A stretch of 64,000 nucleotides of DNA from Immundisolibacter sp049322795 (GCA_049322795.1 JBMOQH010000005.1:93527-157526), one strand, 5' to 3'; shown: positions 1 to 9,121, counted from the stretch's first letter. Made by a program: numbers and translations. Notes: generated from the sequence alone by a model not told the origin.

Positions 1-2
1 GG

Positions 3-449
3 TTCATCCGACACCCGGGCGGCATGGTGTTCCAGGCCGCCGGCCGGCCCGGCTACAACTTCGCATCCACCTGCGTCACCTTCGCCGTCACGCTGGGGGG
101 TCTGCTGGCATTCGGCCATCTGAGCCTTACCTGGACGCTGGCGGTGCTGGTGTTGCGGCCAATCGTGACATTACCGCTCGGCGGCTGGCTGCTGCGGCGC
201 ATCACCGGCCTTGGCCTCGCCGCGCAGCTGCAACCGGCGTGCGGGCCATTTGTAGCCAGCGCGGCAATGGCAGCAGTCTTGTTTGCGATGACGCCGTTGC
301 TCGTCGGCTGGCCACCGACGGCGCGCCTGGCCACGCTGGTGGCGCTGGGCGCGGCGGTTTACCTGCCGCTCCTGCGCCTGTTCGCCCCGGCCACGGTGAA
401 GGAAGGCGAGATGCTCGCCCGGTCGGCCCTGCGCCCGGCAGCGCCCTGA
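3..449 (+). CDS. C-terminal part of a Wzx-like polysaccharide flippase (5' end outside window)
   Basis: The reading frame is open from the first bases of the window, so the true start lies to the left and only about 148 C-terminal residues are present. They form at least four hydrophobic segments separated by short basic loops, and the segment reading QAAGRPGYNF resembles the loop before a transmembrane pair in MOP-family lipid-linked oligosaccharide flippases (known family feature). A flippase would move an undecaprenyl-linked repeat unit across the inner membrane, which fits the exopolysaccharide genes that follow on the opposite strand. Family assignment is inferred from topology and context; another polytopic polysaccharide protein is possible. 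Confidence 0.55.
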   Translation, partial: FIRHPGGMVFQAAGRPGYNFASTCVTFAVTLGGLLAFGHLSLTWTLAVLVLRPIVTLPLGGWLLRRITGLGLAAQLQPACGPFVASAAMAAVLFAMTPLLVGWPPTARLATLVALGAAVYLPLLRLFAPATVKEGEMLARSALRPAAP

Positions 450-504
450 GGGGGAGCCTGACGGGTCAACGATCCGCGCTGCCCGTCCTGCGGCAGCGCT
501 GGCA

Positions 505-660
505 AGGAGAAGCTGAAAAATCCCGTCCTTGGTCTTTTTCAGCTCACCGCATCGCGGTGCACGCCCGCGATGCGCTCCCTGGATCAATGGCTTGCGCCAT
601 TGATCCAGGCCGGGGCGTCCTGCCCCGGACGGGAAGCGCTGAATAGATCAGCGCTTCCCT
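505..660 (+). repeat. Five-hairpin dispersed repeat, copy A
   Basis: About 155 bp made of consecutive inverted repeats: CTGAAAAATCCC with an imperfect partner, CGCATCGCGG with CCCGCGATGCG, CTGGATCAATGGC with GCCATTGATCCAG, CCGGGGC with GCCCCGG, and GGGAAGCGCTGA with TCAGCGCTTCCC. The same order occurs at 12827-12982 and, inverted, at 63719-63876. The copy lies between the flippase stop and the convergent glycosyltransferase stop. It is non-coding; the short frames through it are artefacts of the palindromes. It could be a REP/BIME-like or MITE-like element, and its hairpins could also end transcripts from both sides. Confidence 0.85.
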
Positions 661-686
661 AAGGGCGGAATTCTTCCCGGCTCTCC

Positions 687-1661
687 CTAACGCTGCTGCG
701 TGCGCCGTTCGAGTGCCATGCCCACTTGCAGGGCCAGAAGACACGCGGCGTACGGGAGAGCGTAACGCGCCGCCTGGGTGCCGCGCTTGAGCTTGCGGCC
801 GAACCAAGAGTCCCGCCGCGACGGTGTCGGGCCGGTTTCCAGCACGGGAGCCGGATCCTGCTCGCCCCCGGTCAGGCGGTCGAGTTGCACCAGGCTGCGG
901 CCATAGCCATACATGAGGCGCACCATGTAGCCGAACGTGAAGCGCCGCGGGTCGAGATGATGGACCAGTCGCAGCGTCGGCTCGTAGCCGCTGTAGTAGC
1001 CAAGGCCGCAGCCGCCGAACATCATCAGCGTGTCCTCGCACGAACCGAGCCCGCGCCGACCCTTGCGGCCAAGGTTCGCCACCACCGGGTCGCTGGCGAC
1101 CCGCGCACGGTAACGTTCGGCCACCGGGCGGCGCACGAACGCCCCCGCGGTCGCCGGAATCCACGGCCCGTCGCGCATTTCGCAGCGCACGTCGGGCCTA
1201 TCGCCGTAATCGCGGATCGCAACGAACGACAGCAGCGGCTGCAGCCAGCGTGGCACCTCGGTGCCCGCCGGCAGAAACAGGCGCCCGCCAAAACAGCCGA
1301 GCGCAGGGTTCGCGGCGATGGTGGCGAGCCCGCGTGCCACGTAGTCAGGTGCGAGTTCGTTGTCGTCATCCACGAACAGGATCCACGGGCTGTCACTGTC
1401 GGCGATGGCGCGCGCCCGTGCGTGCACGTTGCCGAGGCGCTCCTCGCACACGATGCGGACTGGCAGGCCCGCCGCCGTCAGCGGCGCGACGTCGTCCGCG
1501 CCGAGCGGCGGCTGCGAACGATTGTCCACAACGAGCACGCTAAGGCCGGCTGCATCGCGCTGCGCTGCGATTGCCTCGAAACAGGAGCGCAGCACGTCGC
1601 GGCGCGGGTTGTGCGTACAGACGCACACAGTCACCTGGTCGGCATTCACGGCTTCAGTCAT
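687..1661 (-). CDS. Family 2 glycosyltransferase (EPS)
   Basis: 324 residues. The N-terminus has the GT-A fold pattern: a beta strand with VCVCTHNPR, the VLVVDNRS strand and the metal-binding FVDDDNE (DDD) motif near residue 98. A C-terminal hydrophobic stretch (ALPYAACLLALQVGMAL) may anchor it to the inner membrane. It probably adds a sugar to a lipid-linked repeat unit in the cytoplasm. Its start overlaps the stop of the upstream glycosyltransferase by 8 bp, so the two are co-transcribed and probably translationally coupled. It is the last gene of the minus-strand EPS operon. Sugar specificity cannot be read from sequence. Confidence 0.85.
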   Translation of the reverse strand: MTEAVNADQVTVCVCTHNPRRDVLRSCFEAIAAQRDAAGLSVLVVDNRSQPPLGADDVAPLTAAGLPVRIVCEERLGNVHARARAIADSDSPWILFVDDDNELAPDYVARGLATIAANPALGCFGGRLFLPAGTEVPRWLQPLLSFVAIRDYGDRPDVRCEMRDGPWIPATAGAFVRRPVAERYRARVASDPVVANLGRKGRRGLGSCEDTLMMFGGCGLGYYSGYEPTLRLVHHLDPRRFTFGYMVRLMYGYGRSLVQLDRLTGGEQDPAPVLETGPTPSRRDSWFGRKLKRGTQAARYALPYAACLLALQVGMALERRTQQR

Positions 1662-2562
1662 TGGGGACTACCACTCCGTTGCGTTCCGAAACGAGTCGCC
1701 GTCGGGTTTGGCGATACCTGGCGTGCAAGGCCAGGCGAAAACGGGCGAAAAAGCGCTGGCGCGGGTCCGGATGAACCAGCGCCGCGGCGGCCGTTCGCAG
1801 GGCCCCGCGCGCGCCGCCAAGATCACCGGGCGAGCCCCGCACGGCATCGGTCGCTCCCTGCCCCCGCGCGCGGGCCAGCAGCCAGCGCCGGGTCATGCGT
1901 TCGGTCGGAATATGGTGGTGCACGGTCGCGGCCGGTTCGTACCAGGTGCGGTGCCCTGCGGCTTCCAGTCGGTCGACGAGGTCCTGCTCCTCGCCCGACA
2001 GCAGGTTGCGCCCGACACGGCCCAAATCTGTCCGAAACCCGCCGGCCACGCGCACGGGCGCGGTGCGAAAGGCCATGTTGGCGCCGACCAGAAAGCGCGG
2101 TGCGCGCAACTCACAGGGTTCCGCGCACCAGTCCACCACCGACAGGCACAGCAGCAGGTCCGGGTGCAACCAGCGCGGCGGCGGCGACTCGAACGCGGGC
2201 AACGTCCGCCCGCCGACGGAGCCGATCGCGCCGTCGGACTCGAAGCGCGCCAGCAGCGCCGCCAGCCAGCCGGGTTCCGCCACGGCGTCGTCGTCCAGGT
2301 AGGCGATGAGCGGGCTCGCGGCGCGCCCCAGCGCGTGGTTGCGTGCGCGCGACAAACCGGCGATCGGCTCGTGCAGGCCACGCACCCGGGCACCAAACGA
2401 TCGCACCACGGCGGGCGTCTCGTCCCGCGAGCCGTTGTCGATCACCAGCACCTCGAAGCGGTCGGCCGGCATGGTCTGCCGCATCACGCTCCCGAGCGCC
2501 GCCCGCAAGTGGCGTGCGCGGTCACGGGTGCAGATGGCGACGGTGATGGAGGGCAACGTCAT
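1654..2562 (-). CDS. Family 2 glycosyltransferase (EPS)
   Basis: 302 residues from an ATG preceded by GGAGAAAGCC, a good ribosome binding site; longer in-frame extensions lack one. The GT-A features are clear: VAICTRDRARHLRAAL at the N-terminus, VLVIDNGSRDET, LSRARNHAL, and a YLDDDA metal motif near residue 90. A SGEEQDL motif further on is typical of inverting GT2 enzymes that act on polysaccharide repeat units. It is paralogous in layout to the following GT2 gene and overlaps it by 8 bp. Donor and acceptor are unknown. Confidence 0.87.
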   Translation of the reverse strand: MTLPSITVAICTRDRARHLRAALGSVMRQTMPADRFEVLVIDNGSRDETPAVVRSFGARVRGLHEPIAGLSRARNHALGRAASPLIAYLDDDAVAEPGWLAALLARFESDGAIGSVGGRTLPAFESPPPRWLHPDLLLCLSVVDWCAEPCELRAPRFLVGANMAFRTAPVRVAGGFRTDLGRVGRNLLSGEEQDLVDRLEAAGHRTWYEPAATVHHHIPTERMTRRWLLARARGQGATDAVRGSPGDLGGARGALRTAAAALVHPDPRQRFFARFRLALHARYRQTRRRLVSERNGVVVPND

Positions 2563-2677
2563 GGCTTTCTCCGAAGACGGCGCGGGGTGATTGACAGGTC
2601 GCCCTCCATATTTGGGGCTATCCGGCTTGGCGGGATCGGGTACCCGCCGCGCGGCACGGCCCAACCAAAAGAGCCTG

Positions 2678-4711
2678 TCACGGTGACACCCCCGGCCGCG
2701 ACACGCGCGCCTGCACGGCCACCGCGTCGTGGTTGATGTCCAGCCGCGGGCCCGGCGTCACGACAAAGGCGATGCGGGCACGCGCCGGCACCTGCACGGT
2801 CAGATCGAACGGCTCACGCCGTTTCGGCCCGGGCTCCAGCAGGCGTTCGAACACCGGCCGGCCGTCGACCAGGACGCACGCGCCGGCGCCGTCGCCCTGG
2901 CCCTGGCGCGAAAAAGCGCCGCTGACGCGCAGCGGCCCGGCGGCGTGGCTGTGGAACGTGCGCACCGCCCACACGGCGTCATCGCGCGTGCGCGCGGGAT
3001 GCTGGGTATCGATACCCACCCGCAGCACCGGCCAGCGCGGATCGCCAAAAAAGTATTCCCAGCGCGAGGCGCGCTTTTGCAGGGACGCCGACGCCCCGAC
3101 CGGCCCACCGCAGGGGTGGTCCGGGTCATCGGGCGGCGGCATGCGGTAGGCGTCGTAGGTCCAAGACGTCGACGGCGTGTCGACGTCGAAGTCGGCGCTC
3201 GCGTCGGCAAGCAGCGCGTCCGGCCGCGGTGCATCGATGCGCGTCGCCGCCCCTTGCAGATACTGGGGATGGTCGTTCAGCGTAAGCGTGCTGATGCCGG
3301 CCGCCAGCGGCCGCGTGGCGCCGACCATGTCGACCAGAACACCGTCCTGCGGCATGTCGACGCGGGCGGCCAGCGGCCCGTCCGGCGCCCACAGGACGTA
3401 CGTGCGCTGGCCGGCGCGCTCGAACCGATACACGTGGGTGCGCGGATCGGTCGGTTCCCGGACGACTTCGGTGGCGCCGTCCAGCAGGCGGATTAGCGTG
3501 GCATAGGCGGCGAATGCCGGCGTCGGCGCGTAGCGCCCCAGCGGGTCGGCGTCCGCCCGCAGCAGCCCCATGCCCTGAAACTCCGCATAGTCGCGCAGCA
3601 GGTACCAGTACATGCGCTCGACACCGGCTTCGCGCAGCACTACCGCCATCCGCACCAGATACGCCGCCGTGGCCGCGCGGTCGGCGGCGCTGCGGGTGCC
3701 GGCGCCGGTGCCGAACTCGGTTACCCAGATTGGCGCTTCGCCGCCAGCCGCCCGCAGCCGCTGGCGCAGGTCGGCAATGTCTCTGCGGGCGCCCTCGGGA
3801 TCGCCACGGTACGGGTGCACCGCCACCGCGTCCCAGTGTTTTTGGGCACCGTGAGCGATCAGCCCATCAAACCACGGCATCGGCACCTTGACCGCTGCCC
3901 CGCCGACCACCGTGATGCCTGGCGCGGTCGCCTTGAGCTTTGCGTACGTGTCGGTCAGCAGCGCCGCGTAAATGCCGTCACGATCCAACTGACATGGGCC
4001 GGAGCAAAACGTGCCGTTGATCTCGTTCCACACCTCGACGGCGTGAAACTGAGCGCCATAACGCCGCAGCAACTCGGCGCCATAGTCCGCAAAGGCGGCA
4101 CGCCCTGCCGGCGTGAATGGCGTCTTGCCGCTGTCGTAGTTGGAGTTGGCGAAGCTGAGCACCAGCAGCGGCTCGATGTGCGCCTGACGCAGCGCGGCCA
4201 TGTAGCGCGCGTAGTGCGGCGGGTCGGCGTAGGTGCCGGGCTGAGGCTCGATCTGTTGCCAGTACTGCTCATCGCGCACGGTACCGATGCCGGCCCGCGC
4301 GATGGACGGCACGATGTCGAGCGCCCAGCCCTGCGCGAAATGGGTCATCACGCCGAATGTCCGGCTCAGAGGGATGTCCTGCTCGATCACCGCGAAGGCG
4401 CGGCGCGGCGCGTTGGCGTCCGAGCCGGCCACCACCTCGTAATACCCGGGCGGCAGCACCGGGAGCACGAGCTCGGTCCGCGACACCGGCACGGCGAGCC
4501 GCTGGCGTTCCGTACCCTGCCAGTCGACGATTCGCAGCGGCACGTCGACCGCCTGCCCGAGGCTTAGCCGGGCCTGCTCGTGCGGTCCGTAAACGGCGGG
4601 ACTGCGATCCAAGGTGAACTCCCCGGCGCCGTGGCTGACCATCGAAACGGCGGCGGCCAGCACCGCAACGGCGCCGCATGCCGCTTGCCGGCGACAGCCG
4701 GCGCTAGTCAT
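2678..4711 (-). CDS. Secreted clan GH-A glycoside hydrolase (PslG/GH39-like) of the EPS locus
   Basis: 677 residues with an N-terminal hydrophobic signal sequence (about residues 10-29), so probably periplasmic or exported. Residues about 115-410 look like a clan-A TIM barrel: FGVMTHF near the start, the acid/base in EVWNEING (Glu230), AVHPYRGDP, and the nucleophile in WVTEFGTG (Glu332). PslG, a GH39-type hydrolase, is a known member of EPS operons and trims or releases polymer; this is the best functional analogue. A C-terminal beta-rich region of about 250 residues has no assignment I can make. The start overlaps the end of the upstream kinase gene by 8 bp. The specific GH family is inferred. 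Confidence 0.75.
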   Translation of the reverse strand: MTSAGCRRQAACGAVAVLAAAVSMVSHGAGEFTLDRSPAVYGPHEQARLSLGQAVDVPLRIVDWQGTERQRLAVPVSRTELVLPVLPPGYYEVVAGSDANAPRRAFAVIEQDIPLSRTFGVMTHFAQGWALDIVPSIARAGIGTVRDEQYWQQIEPQPGTYADPPHYARYMAALRQAHIEPLLVLSFANSNYDSGKTPFTPAGRAAFADYGAELLRRYGAQFHAVEVWNEINGTFCSGPCQLDRDGIYAALLTDTYAKLKATAPGITVVGGAAVKVPMPWFDGLIAHGAQKHWDAVAVHPYRGDPEGARRDIADLRQRLRAAGGEAPIWVTEFGTGAGTRSAADRAATAAYLVRMAVVLREAGVERMYWYLLRDYAEFQGMGLLRADADPLGRYAPTPAFAAYATLIRLLDGATEVVREPTDPRTHVYRFERAGQRTYVLWAPDGPLAARVDMPQDGVLVDMVGATRPLAAGISTLTLNDHPQYLQGAATRIDAPRPDALLADASADFDVDTPSTSWTYDAYRMPPPDDPDHPCGGPVGASASLQKRASRWEYFFGDPRWPVLRVGIDTQHPARTRDDAVWAVRTFHSHAAGPLRVSGAFSRQGQGDGAGACVLVDGRPVFERLLEPGPKRREPFDLTVQVPARARIAFVVTPGPRLDINHDAVAVQARVSRPGVSP

Positions 4712-6935
4712 TCGTGGCGGCTCCCGTAGCCCGCCAGGGCAAGGCGCTCAGGCGGCCGCGGCCCGGCTCCATGTCCGGGTAGTAAGCGCTCAGACCATGG
4801 CCGTAGGCGGGTACCTCGTCGCGCTGGCGCGCGGCGTTCAAAACTACGTGCAGGGGCGTCGCGCAGGCGCGCTCGAGCAATGCGTAAGCTTCCGCGGCGC
4901 TCGCACAGGAGGTCCGGCCGGCGCGCACCAGCAGCACGGTGGCGTCCACCGCGCAGGCCAGCACCTGCGCATCGACCACCGCCAGCAGCGGCGACGAGTC
5001 GAGGAGCACCACGTCGAAGTCGCGCCGCAGCATGGCCAGCAGCGCCTCGAATCGTTCGGAGGTCAGCAGCACTCCGGGATCCGCATGCACGCGCCCGGCC
5101 GGCAGCACTTGAAGCGTTGACGCTGGATCGGTGTACAGCGGCGGCGGCCGGTTGTCGGTGGCGCCAAACCAGTCGCCGAGACCCGACGCGGCCACTACCC
5201 CGGCCGCGGTGTGCAAGGTCGGCTTGCGCAGGTTCAGATCAACCGCCACCACCCGGCGCCCCGTGCCCGCCAGCAATCGACCAAGTGCCAGCAGGGTGCT
5301 GGTTTTGCCCTCGCCCGGCAGTGGCGACGTGAACAGCACCACCCGGGGTGGGTGGTGCAGGTCGTTCAGTCCCAGCTGGGTATGGATGCGCCGCAGCGCC
5401 TCGCTGTATTCCGAATGCGGCGCGCGCAGCACCCAGCGCGGTGGCGGCACGGGGCCGGCCCACCGGTTTCGGACGAGCGGCAGCGACCCCAGCGGCGGCG
5501 TGCCCAGGAGCCGCTCGAGGCTGGCGCGGGTGCGCACCGTGCGATCCATGCCCTCGCGCAGCAGCGCCAGCATGACGCCGATCAGCAAGGCCGTGGCGGC
5601 CGCAATGAGCTGCAACAGCCGCGCATTGGGAAACGACGGCGCCAAGGGCGGGGTGGCGCGCGAGATGACGCGCGCGTCCGCCAGCACGTGCGAGCTCTGG
5701 GCAGCCGTTTCCTTGGTGCGGGTCAGGAAGGTCTCGAGAAGGAGCCGGCTGGTCTCGGCGTCGCGTTCGAGCTGGCGCAGGCGGACATCGTTGGCGCCCT
5801 GTTTGCCCGCCTTCGAGCGCAGGGTGTCGAGGCCGGCCGCGATGGCGTTCTCGCGGGCTCGCGCCACGGCCGCCTCATTGCGAAGCGTGCTGATCACTTT
5901 GGCGACCTCGGCAGTGATCGCCTTGTCGGTTTCCCACAATTGGGCCTTGGCCGCCACCATCCGCGGGTGCGACGGACCGTACTGCTCCGCCAGATCCGCG
6001 ATGTCACGTTGCAGAGTGGCCTGCTGCTGACGCAGCGTGAGGATCAGCGGCGAATCGAGCACATCACCGGGCGCGTCCCGGTTCGGCCCGCGGACCAGCT
6101 TCTCGATCTCGCCCAGACGGGCCTCGGCGGCGGCTCGCTCGGCACGGGCCTGCACCAGCTGGGCCGACAGTTCCGAGGCTTCCTCATCGCCCAGGCGCTC
6201 GGTATTGGCGCCGCGCAGCAGGCCGGTGCTGGCGCGATAGGCTTCGACCGCCGCCTCGCGATCGCGCACGTCCGCCTCGAGCTCACGGCTGCGTGCCGCC
6301 AACCAGCGCTGCGCGACGTCGGTCGTCTCCCGCTTGGTGTCGATCTGCAGTTCGAGGTACTGCTCGGCCACTGCGTTGGCCAGACCGGCGGCCTTCTCCG
6401 GCGTGCTGGCATGGGCCGTCAGGGAGATGACCCGCGATCGGCCAAGCGGCACGACCTCCAGGCGACCCAGCAGAACCTTCGCCGCGAGGTTGCGCTGCTG
6501 AGCCGGTGTCAGTTCCGGGACCACCTCGTCTGGACTGTCACGGCCAAGCAGCGGCGCCCACCAGGGGGGCTCTGGGCGCACCAGACTGGGGTTGAACTCG
6601 GGGTCGCCGACCAGGCCCAGCGTATCGACGACGCGCAGCGCCAGGTCGAACGAGCGCAGCACGTACACCTCGCTGGCGGCGCCCTCGGCGTCGCCGCGCA
6701 GCGCCGACGCCACTGCCTGTACGTCCAGCACCGGTGGTTCGGGTGCGATCATCACCTGGGCGTCGGCCGTGTACACCGGCGACAGGCGGGCGATGAGCGC
6801 CCGCGCCGCCACCAGGGCGATGCCCACCGTGACCAGAATGATCCACTTGCGGCGCCACAGCACGCCCGGTAGCTGTCCGAGGTCGAAGTCACGCTCTGGC
6901 GCAACGCTTGGCGAGTGCACGGTCAGTTGTTGCAT
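4704..6935 (-). CDS. Wzz/BY-kinase fusion: polysaccharide co-polymerase with tyrosine autokinase-like domain
   Basis: 743 residues. It has one membrane segment near residues 31-49, a long periplasmic part with coiled-coil helices (about 200-420), and a second membrane segment near 439-459. The cytoplasmic P-loop domain follows, with Walker A GEGKTS (541-546), an A' motif VVAVDLNLRKP (Asp566, Asn568) and Walker B VVLLDSSP (Asp646). This is the Wzc/GumC-type architecture that sets chain length and gates export. Two things are odd. The usual DxD of A' reads DxN, and the C-terminal tail has only three tyrosines (Tyr711, Tyr718, Tyr719) instead of a dense cluster, so kinase activity may be reduced. 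It lies between the Wza-like gene and the hydrolase in one operon. Confidence 0.85.
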   Translation of the reverse strand: MQQLTVHSPSVAPERDFDLGQLPGVLWRRKWIILVTVGIALVAARALIARLSPVYTADAQVMIAPEPPVLDVQAVASALRGDAEGAASEVYVLRSFDLALRVVDTLGLVGDPEFNPSLVRPEPPWWAPLLGRDSPDEVVPELTPAQQRNLAAKVLLGRLEVVPLGRSRVISLTAHASTPEKAAGLANAVAEQYLELQIDTKRETTDVAQRWLAARSRELEADVRDREAAVEAYRASTGLLRGANTERLGDEEASELSAQLVQARAERAAAEARLGEIEKLVRGPNRDAPGDVLDSPLILTLRQQQATLQRDIADLAEQYGPSHPRMVAAKAQLWETDKAITAEVAKVISTLRNEAAVARARENAIAAGLDTLRSKAGKQGANDVRLRQLERDAETSRLLLETFLTRTKETAAQSSHVLADARVISRATPPLAPSFPNARLLQLIAAATALLIGVMLALLREGMDRTVRTRASLERLLGTPPLGSLPLVRNRWAGPVPPPRWVLRAPHSEYSEALRRIHTQLGLNDLHHPPRVVLFTSPLPGEGKTSTLLALGRLLAGTGRRVVAVDLNLRKPTLHTAAGVVAASGLGDWFGATDNRPPPLYTDPASTLQVLPAGRVHADPGVLLTSERFEALLAMLRRDFDVVLLDSSPLLAVVDAQVLACAVDATVLLVRAGRTSCASAAEAYALLERACATPLHVVLNAARQRDEVPAYGHGLSAYYPDMEPGRGRLSALPWRATGAATND

Positions 6936-6950
6936 GACGCCTCCCGGGCG

Positions 6951-7532
6951 TTAAAAGAACCGCTCCGGAATTTCAAGGATGTCGCCGGGCAGCACCGGTG
7001 CGTCCGGCGGCGCCTTCTCGCGCGACTGTTGGCCACCCACCGTCCGGGTGATGTAGGCATGGCCCTGTTTGGCGCGGTAGGTGTAGCCGCCGGCCAGGGC
7101 CGCCGCACTTCTTACATTGATACCGGCGGCGTACGGGTAACTGCCGGGCGCCTTGACCTCGCCCAGGATGAAGAACGGCCGGTACTGCAAGACCTCCACG
7201 CTCACCTTCGGATCGACCAGATAGTCGGGCGACAGGGCACCGGCAATGGCAGCCGCGAGCGCCGCCGGCGTCTTTCCGGTCGCCTCGACGGCGCCGATCA
7301 AGGGCAGCGATACGGTGCCGCTGGTGCTGACGTTGAAGTCGCCCGACAGGTCGGTCTGGCCGAACACCACCACCCGCACCCCGTCACCGGGCCCGAGCGT
7401 GTAGTGGCCAAGCGGATCGCCCGCCGGGGTGCCGGCTGCGGCCAGGGTACTGACCATCAGAAGCCACGCGCCCAGCGTCAGAATGCCCAGCCGGCGATGC
7501 CTGCGGCGGGCGGTGTCAGTACTGCAGGACAA
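6951..7532 (-). CDS. Wza-like polysaccharide export protein
   Basis: About 193 residues if translation begins at a TTG preceded by GGAG at 7-nt spacing. That start gives a proper signal sequence: basic RRRHRRLG, then the hydrophobic ILTLGAWLLMVSTLAAAG. The ATG inside the hydrophobic core would destroy the signal. The mature part carries the polysaccharide export domain (YTLGPGDGVRVVVFGQ) followed by a SLBB-type segment (FFILGEVKAPGSYPY). Such proteins form the periplasmic/outer-membrane export channel for EPS together with the Wzz/BY-kinase encoded next. No lipoprotein cysteine is evident. The proposed start overlaps the end of the barrel gene by 17 bp, suggesting coupling. The start codon is uncertain. 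Confidence 0.8.
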   Translation of the reverse strand: MSCSTDTARRRHRRLGILTLGAWLLMVSTLAAAGTPAGDPLGHYTLGPGDGVRVVVFGQTDLSGDFNVSTSGTVSLPLIGAVEATGKTPAALAAAIAGALSPDYLVDPKVSVEVLQYRPFFILGEVKAPGSYPYAAGINVRSAAALAGGYTYRAKQGHAYITRTVGGQQSREKAPPDAPVLPGDILEIPERFF

Positions 7533-8898
7533 CGGTCTGCTCCACGAAGGTTTGGGTGAAATCGCGCCCGCCGCCACTGCCATCCTGCTGGCGGCGCACC
7601 AGCTGCAGGCGCAGTTGCAGGCGCCGGTTGGCCATGTAGTTGGCACCAAAGCTGGACTGCCAGAGGGTCTCCCGTCGCTCGGAGCCGTCGTACCGCCGCC
7701 CCGTGTAGCGACCGCTGGCCACCAGCAGCAGGTTGCGCAGCAGCTCGTGCTCGAGCTCCAGCGCGACGTCGGTCGACAGGTAACCCGACGCGCCCGGGTC
7801 GATACTTTCCTGAACCGAACGCTGTCCCTGCAGGTGCAGCGTGCTCAGCGGGGTGATGTTCCAGGACAGATCAGCGCCGAATCCGATCCCCGTGTTGTCC
7901 TCGAAATCCGCTGCCTCATAGCGCTGCCGGTAGTAGCCGACGAAGACACTGCCGAAGATCAGGTCCGTCAGCTCGAGATTCAGACCCAGGTCCGCCTCGT
8001 ACCCGGACGAGTCGCGGTTGATGCCGGTCGGCCCCAGTACGTCGTAGTCCTGCGCGGTGTGGGCACCGCGGACAAACACGCCGTAACCGGGCCACACCGA
8101 ATACCGCAGCTGACCCTCGCCACGCACTGCCTGGCGATTCCGGTCATCCCCAAGCAGCGTGCCCGGCGGCAGGCCCACGGCATCCACCGCATCGAACTGG
8201 TAATCGCGCCACTCGCCGCCCAGGCGCGCCTCGAAGCGACCGAACGGATGCGCCCAGCCGAGATTCGCCTCGGCAACCTGGTACTGGCTCTGTTCCGCCC
8301 CGACGGTGCTGTCCGGCGATGCGCGGTCCTCGTGCTGGCTCGAGACGGACGTGCCGCCGAAAACGGATGACGCCCGCCCGAGATCCAGCCGCCCTTCGGC
8401 AAAGGCCTGCCAGTCGTCGTAGTTTTCGCTGGAAAAGTCCTGATGCCGGCCGCTGGACAAGTTGGCGCCCGCCCTGAGGGCATGCCGCGTCCAGTCCGAA
8501 CGCAGCTCGACCCGCGGCGCCAACACGGTGACGAAATCGGCGTCGGTGCGTTCCTCGCGGGCGAACAGGTTGTCGTTGTAGCCGAGCCGCAGGTCGGCGC
8601 GGGCGGAGAGCAGGAAGGCACGGATCCGCAATCCCAGCGGATCGAGCTCAGGCCGGGCTCGGGTGCGCGGCGTGACCGAGCGCGCCTCCTCAGGTCTGCG
8701 CCGAATGTCCGGCTGCCGGGTATCGAGCGCCGGCTGACGCAGCTCCGGCGCCAGTTCGACCGCCGCCGCGGGCGCAGCCATCAGCAGCGCCTTGAAGACG
8801 CCGCTTGCCGCGGCGAGCCGCAGGAAGTCGCCGCGCGTTGAGCCGCGCATTGCCAGACCGTCGCCGAATCTCATGCAAGTGATTTCAGCAAATGCCAT
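7516..8898 (-). CDS. Outer-membrane beta-barrel protein of the EPS operon
   Basis: 460 residues, first gene of the minus-strand EPS operon. After an N-terminal hydrophobic stretch (FKALLMAAPAAAVE) and a linker, residues about 95-460 alternate aromatic and polar positions as amphipathic strands. Repeated short patterns such as LRLGYNDNLF and SVFVGYYRQRY, and a terminal VVLQY, fit a large outer-membrane beta-barrel of the kind found beside wza/wzc in many EPS loci (EpsL-like, PF10082-type by recall). It may form or line the polymer exit channel. A short in-frame alternative start lies at the ATG reading MRFGDGLAM. Exact family is inferred. Confidence 0.7.
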   Translation of the reverse strand: MAFAEITCMRFGDGLAMRGSTRGDFLRLAAASGVFKALLMAAPAAAVELAPELRQPALDTRQPDIRRRPEEARSVTPRTRARPELDPLGLRIRAFLLSARADLRLGYNDNLFAREERTDADFVTVLAPRVELRSDWTRHALRAGANLSSGRHQDFSSENYDDWQAFAEGRLDLGRASSVFGGTSVSSQHEDRASPDSTVGAEQSQYQVAEANLGWAHPFGRFEARLGGEWRDYQFDAVDAVGLPPGTLLGDDRNRQAVRGEGQLRYSVWPGYGVFVRGAHTAQDYDVLGPTGINRDSSGYEADLGLNLELTDLIFGSVFVGYYRQRYEAADFEDNTGIGFGADLSWNITPLSTLHLQGQRSVQESIDPGASGYLSTDVALELEHELLRNLLLVASGRYTGRRYDGSERRETLWQSSFGANYMANRRLQLRLQLVRRQQDGSGGGRDFTQTFVEQTVVLQY

Positions 8899-9083
8899 GC
8901 CACCCGCCGGTGGCAGATGCTGATTCGCGTCGGATCAGGCCGCCCCGTTCCCGAGCCAGTCCGTAGCGCGCCCGGGCGTGGAAGCGTGACCTCCCGGGCC
9001 GTTTCAGACGAACACCCGCCATGCAAACGCCGCAAAAACGCACGCGGCCGATGGCGCGGCGGCGCCGCGACAGGCTGTTTCCT

Positions 9084-9089
9084 TAGAAT
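9084..9089 (+). promoter_or_regulatory. Possible -10 element for gpmA
   Basis: TAGAAT lies 33 bp before the gpmA start codon in the 223-bp divergent gap between the EPS operon and gpmA. No convincing -35 hexamer is visible at 16-18 bp upstream, so this is tentative. The rest of the gap shows nothing recognisable. Confidence 0.3.
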
Positions 9090-9121
9090 ATTCGCCCTGC
9101 CCCTGCACCCCGGTACCCAAC

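Noticed and set aside
505..660. Short frames through the repeat (products ending in phrases like ALIYSALP or APRCGELKN)
   Set aside because: They are translations of the palindromic repeat and recur with every copy, so they are not genes.
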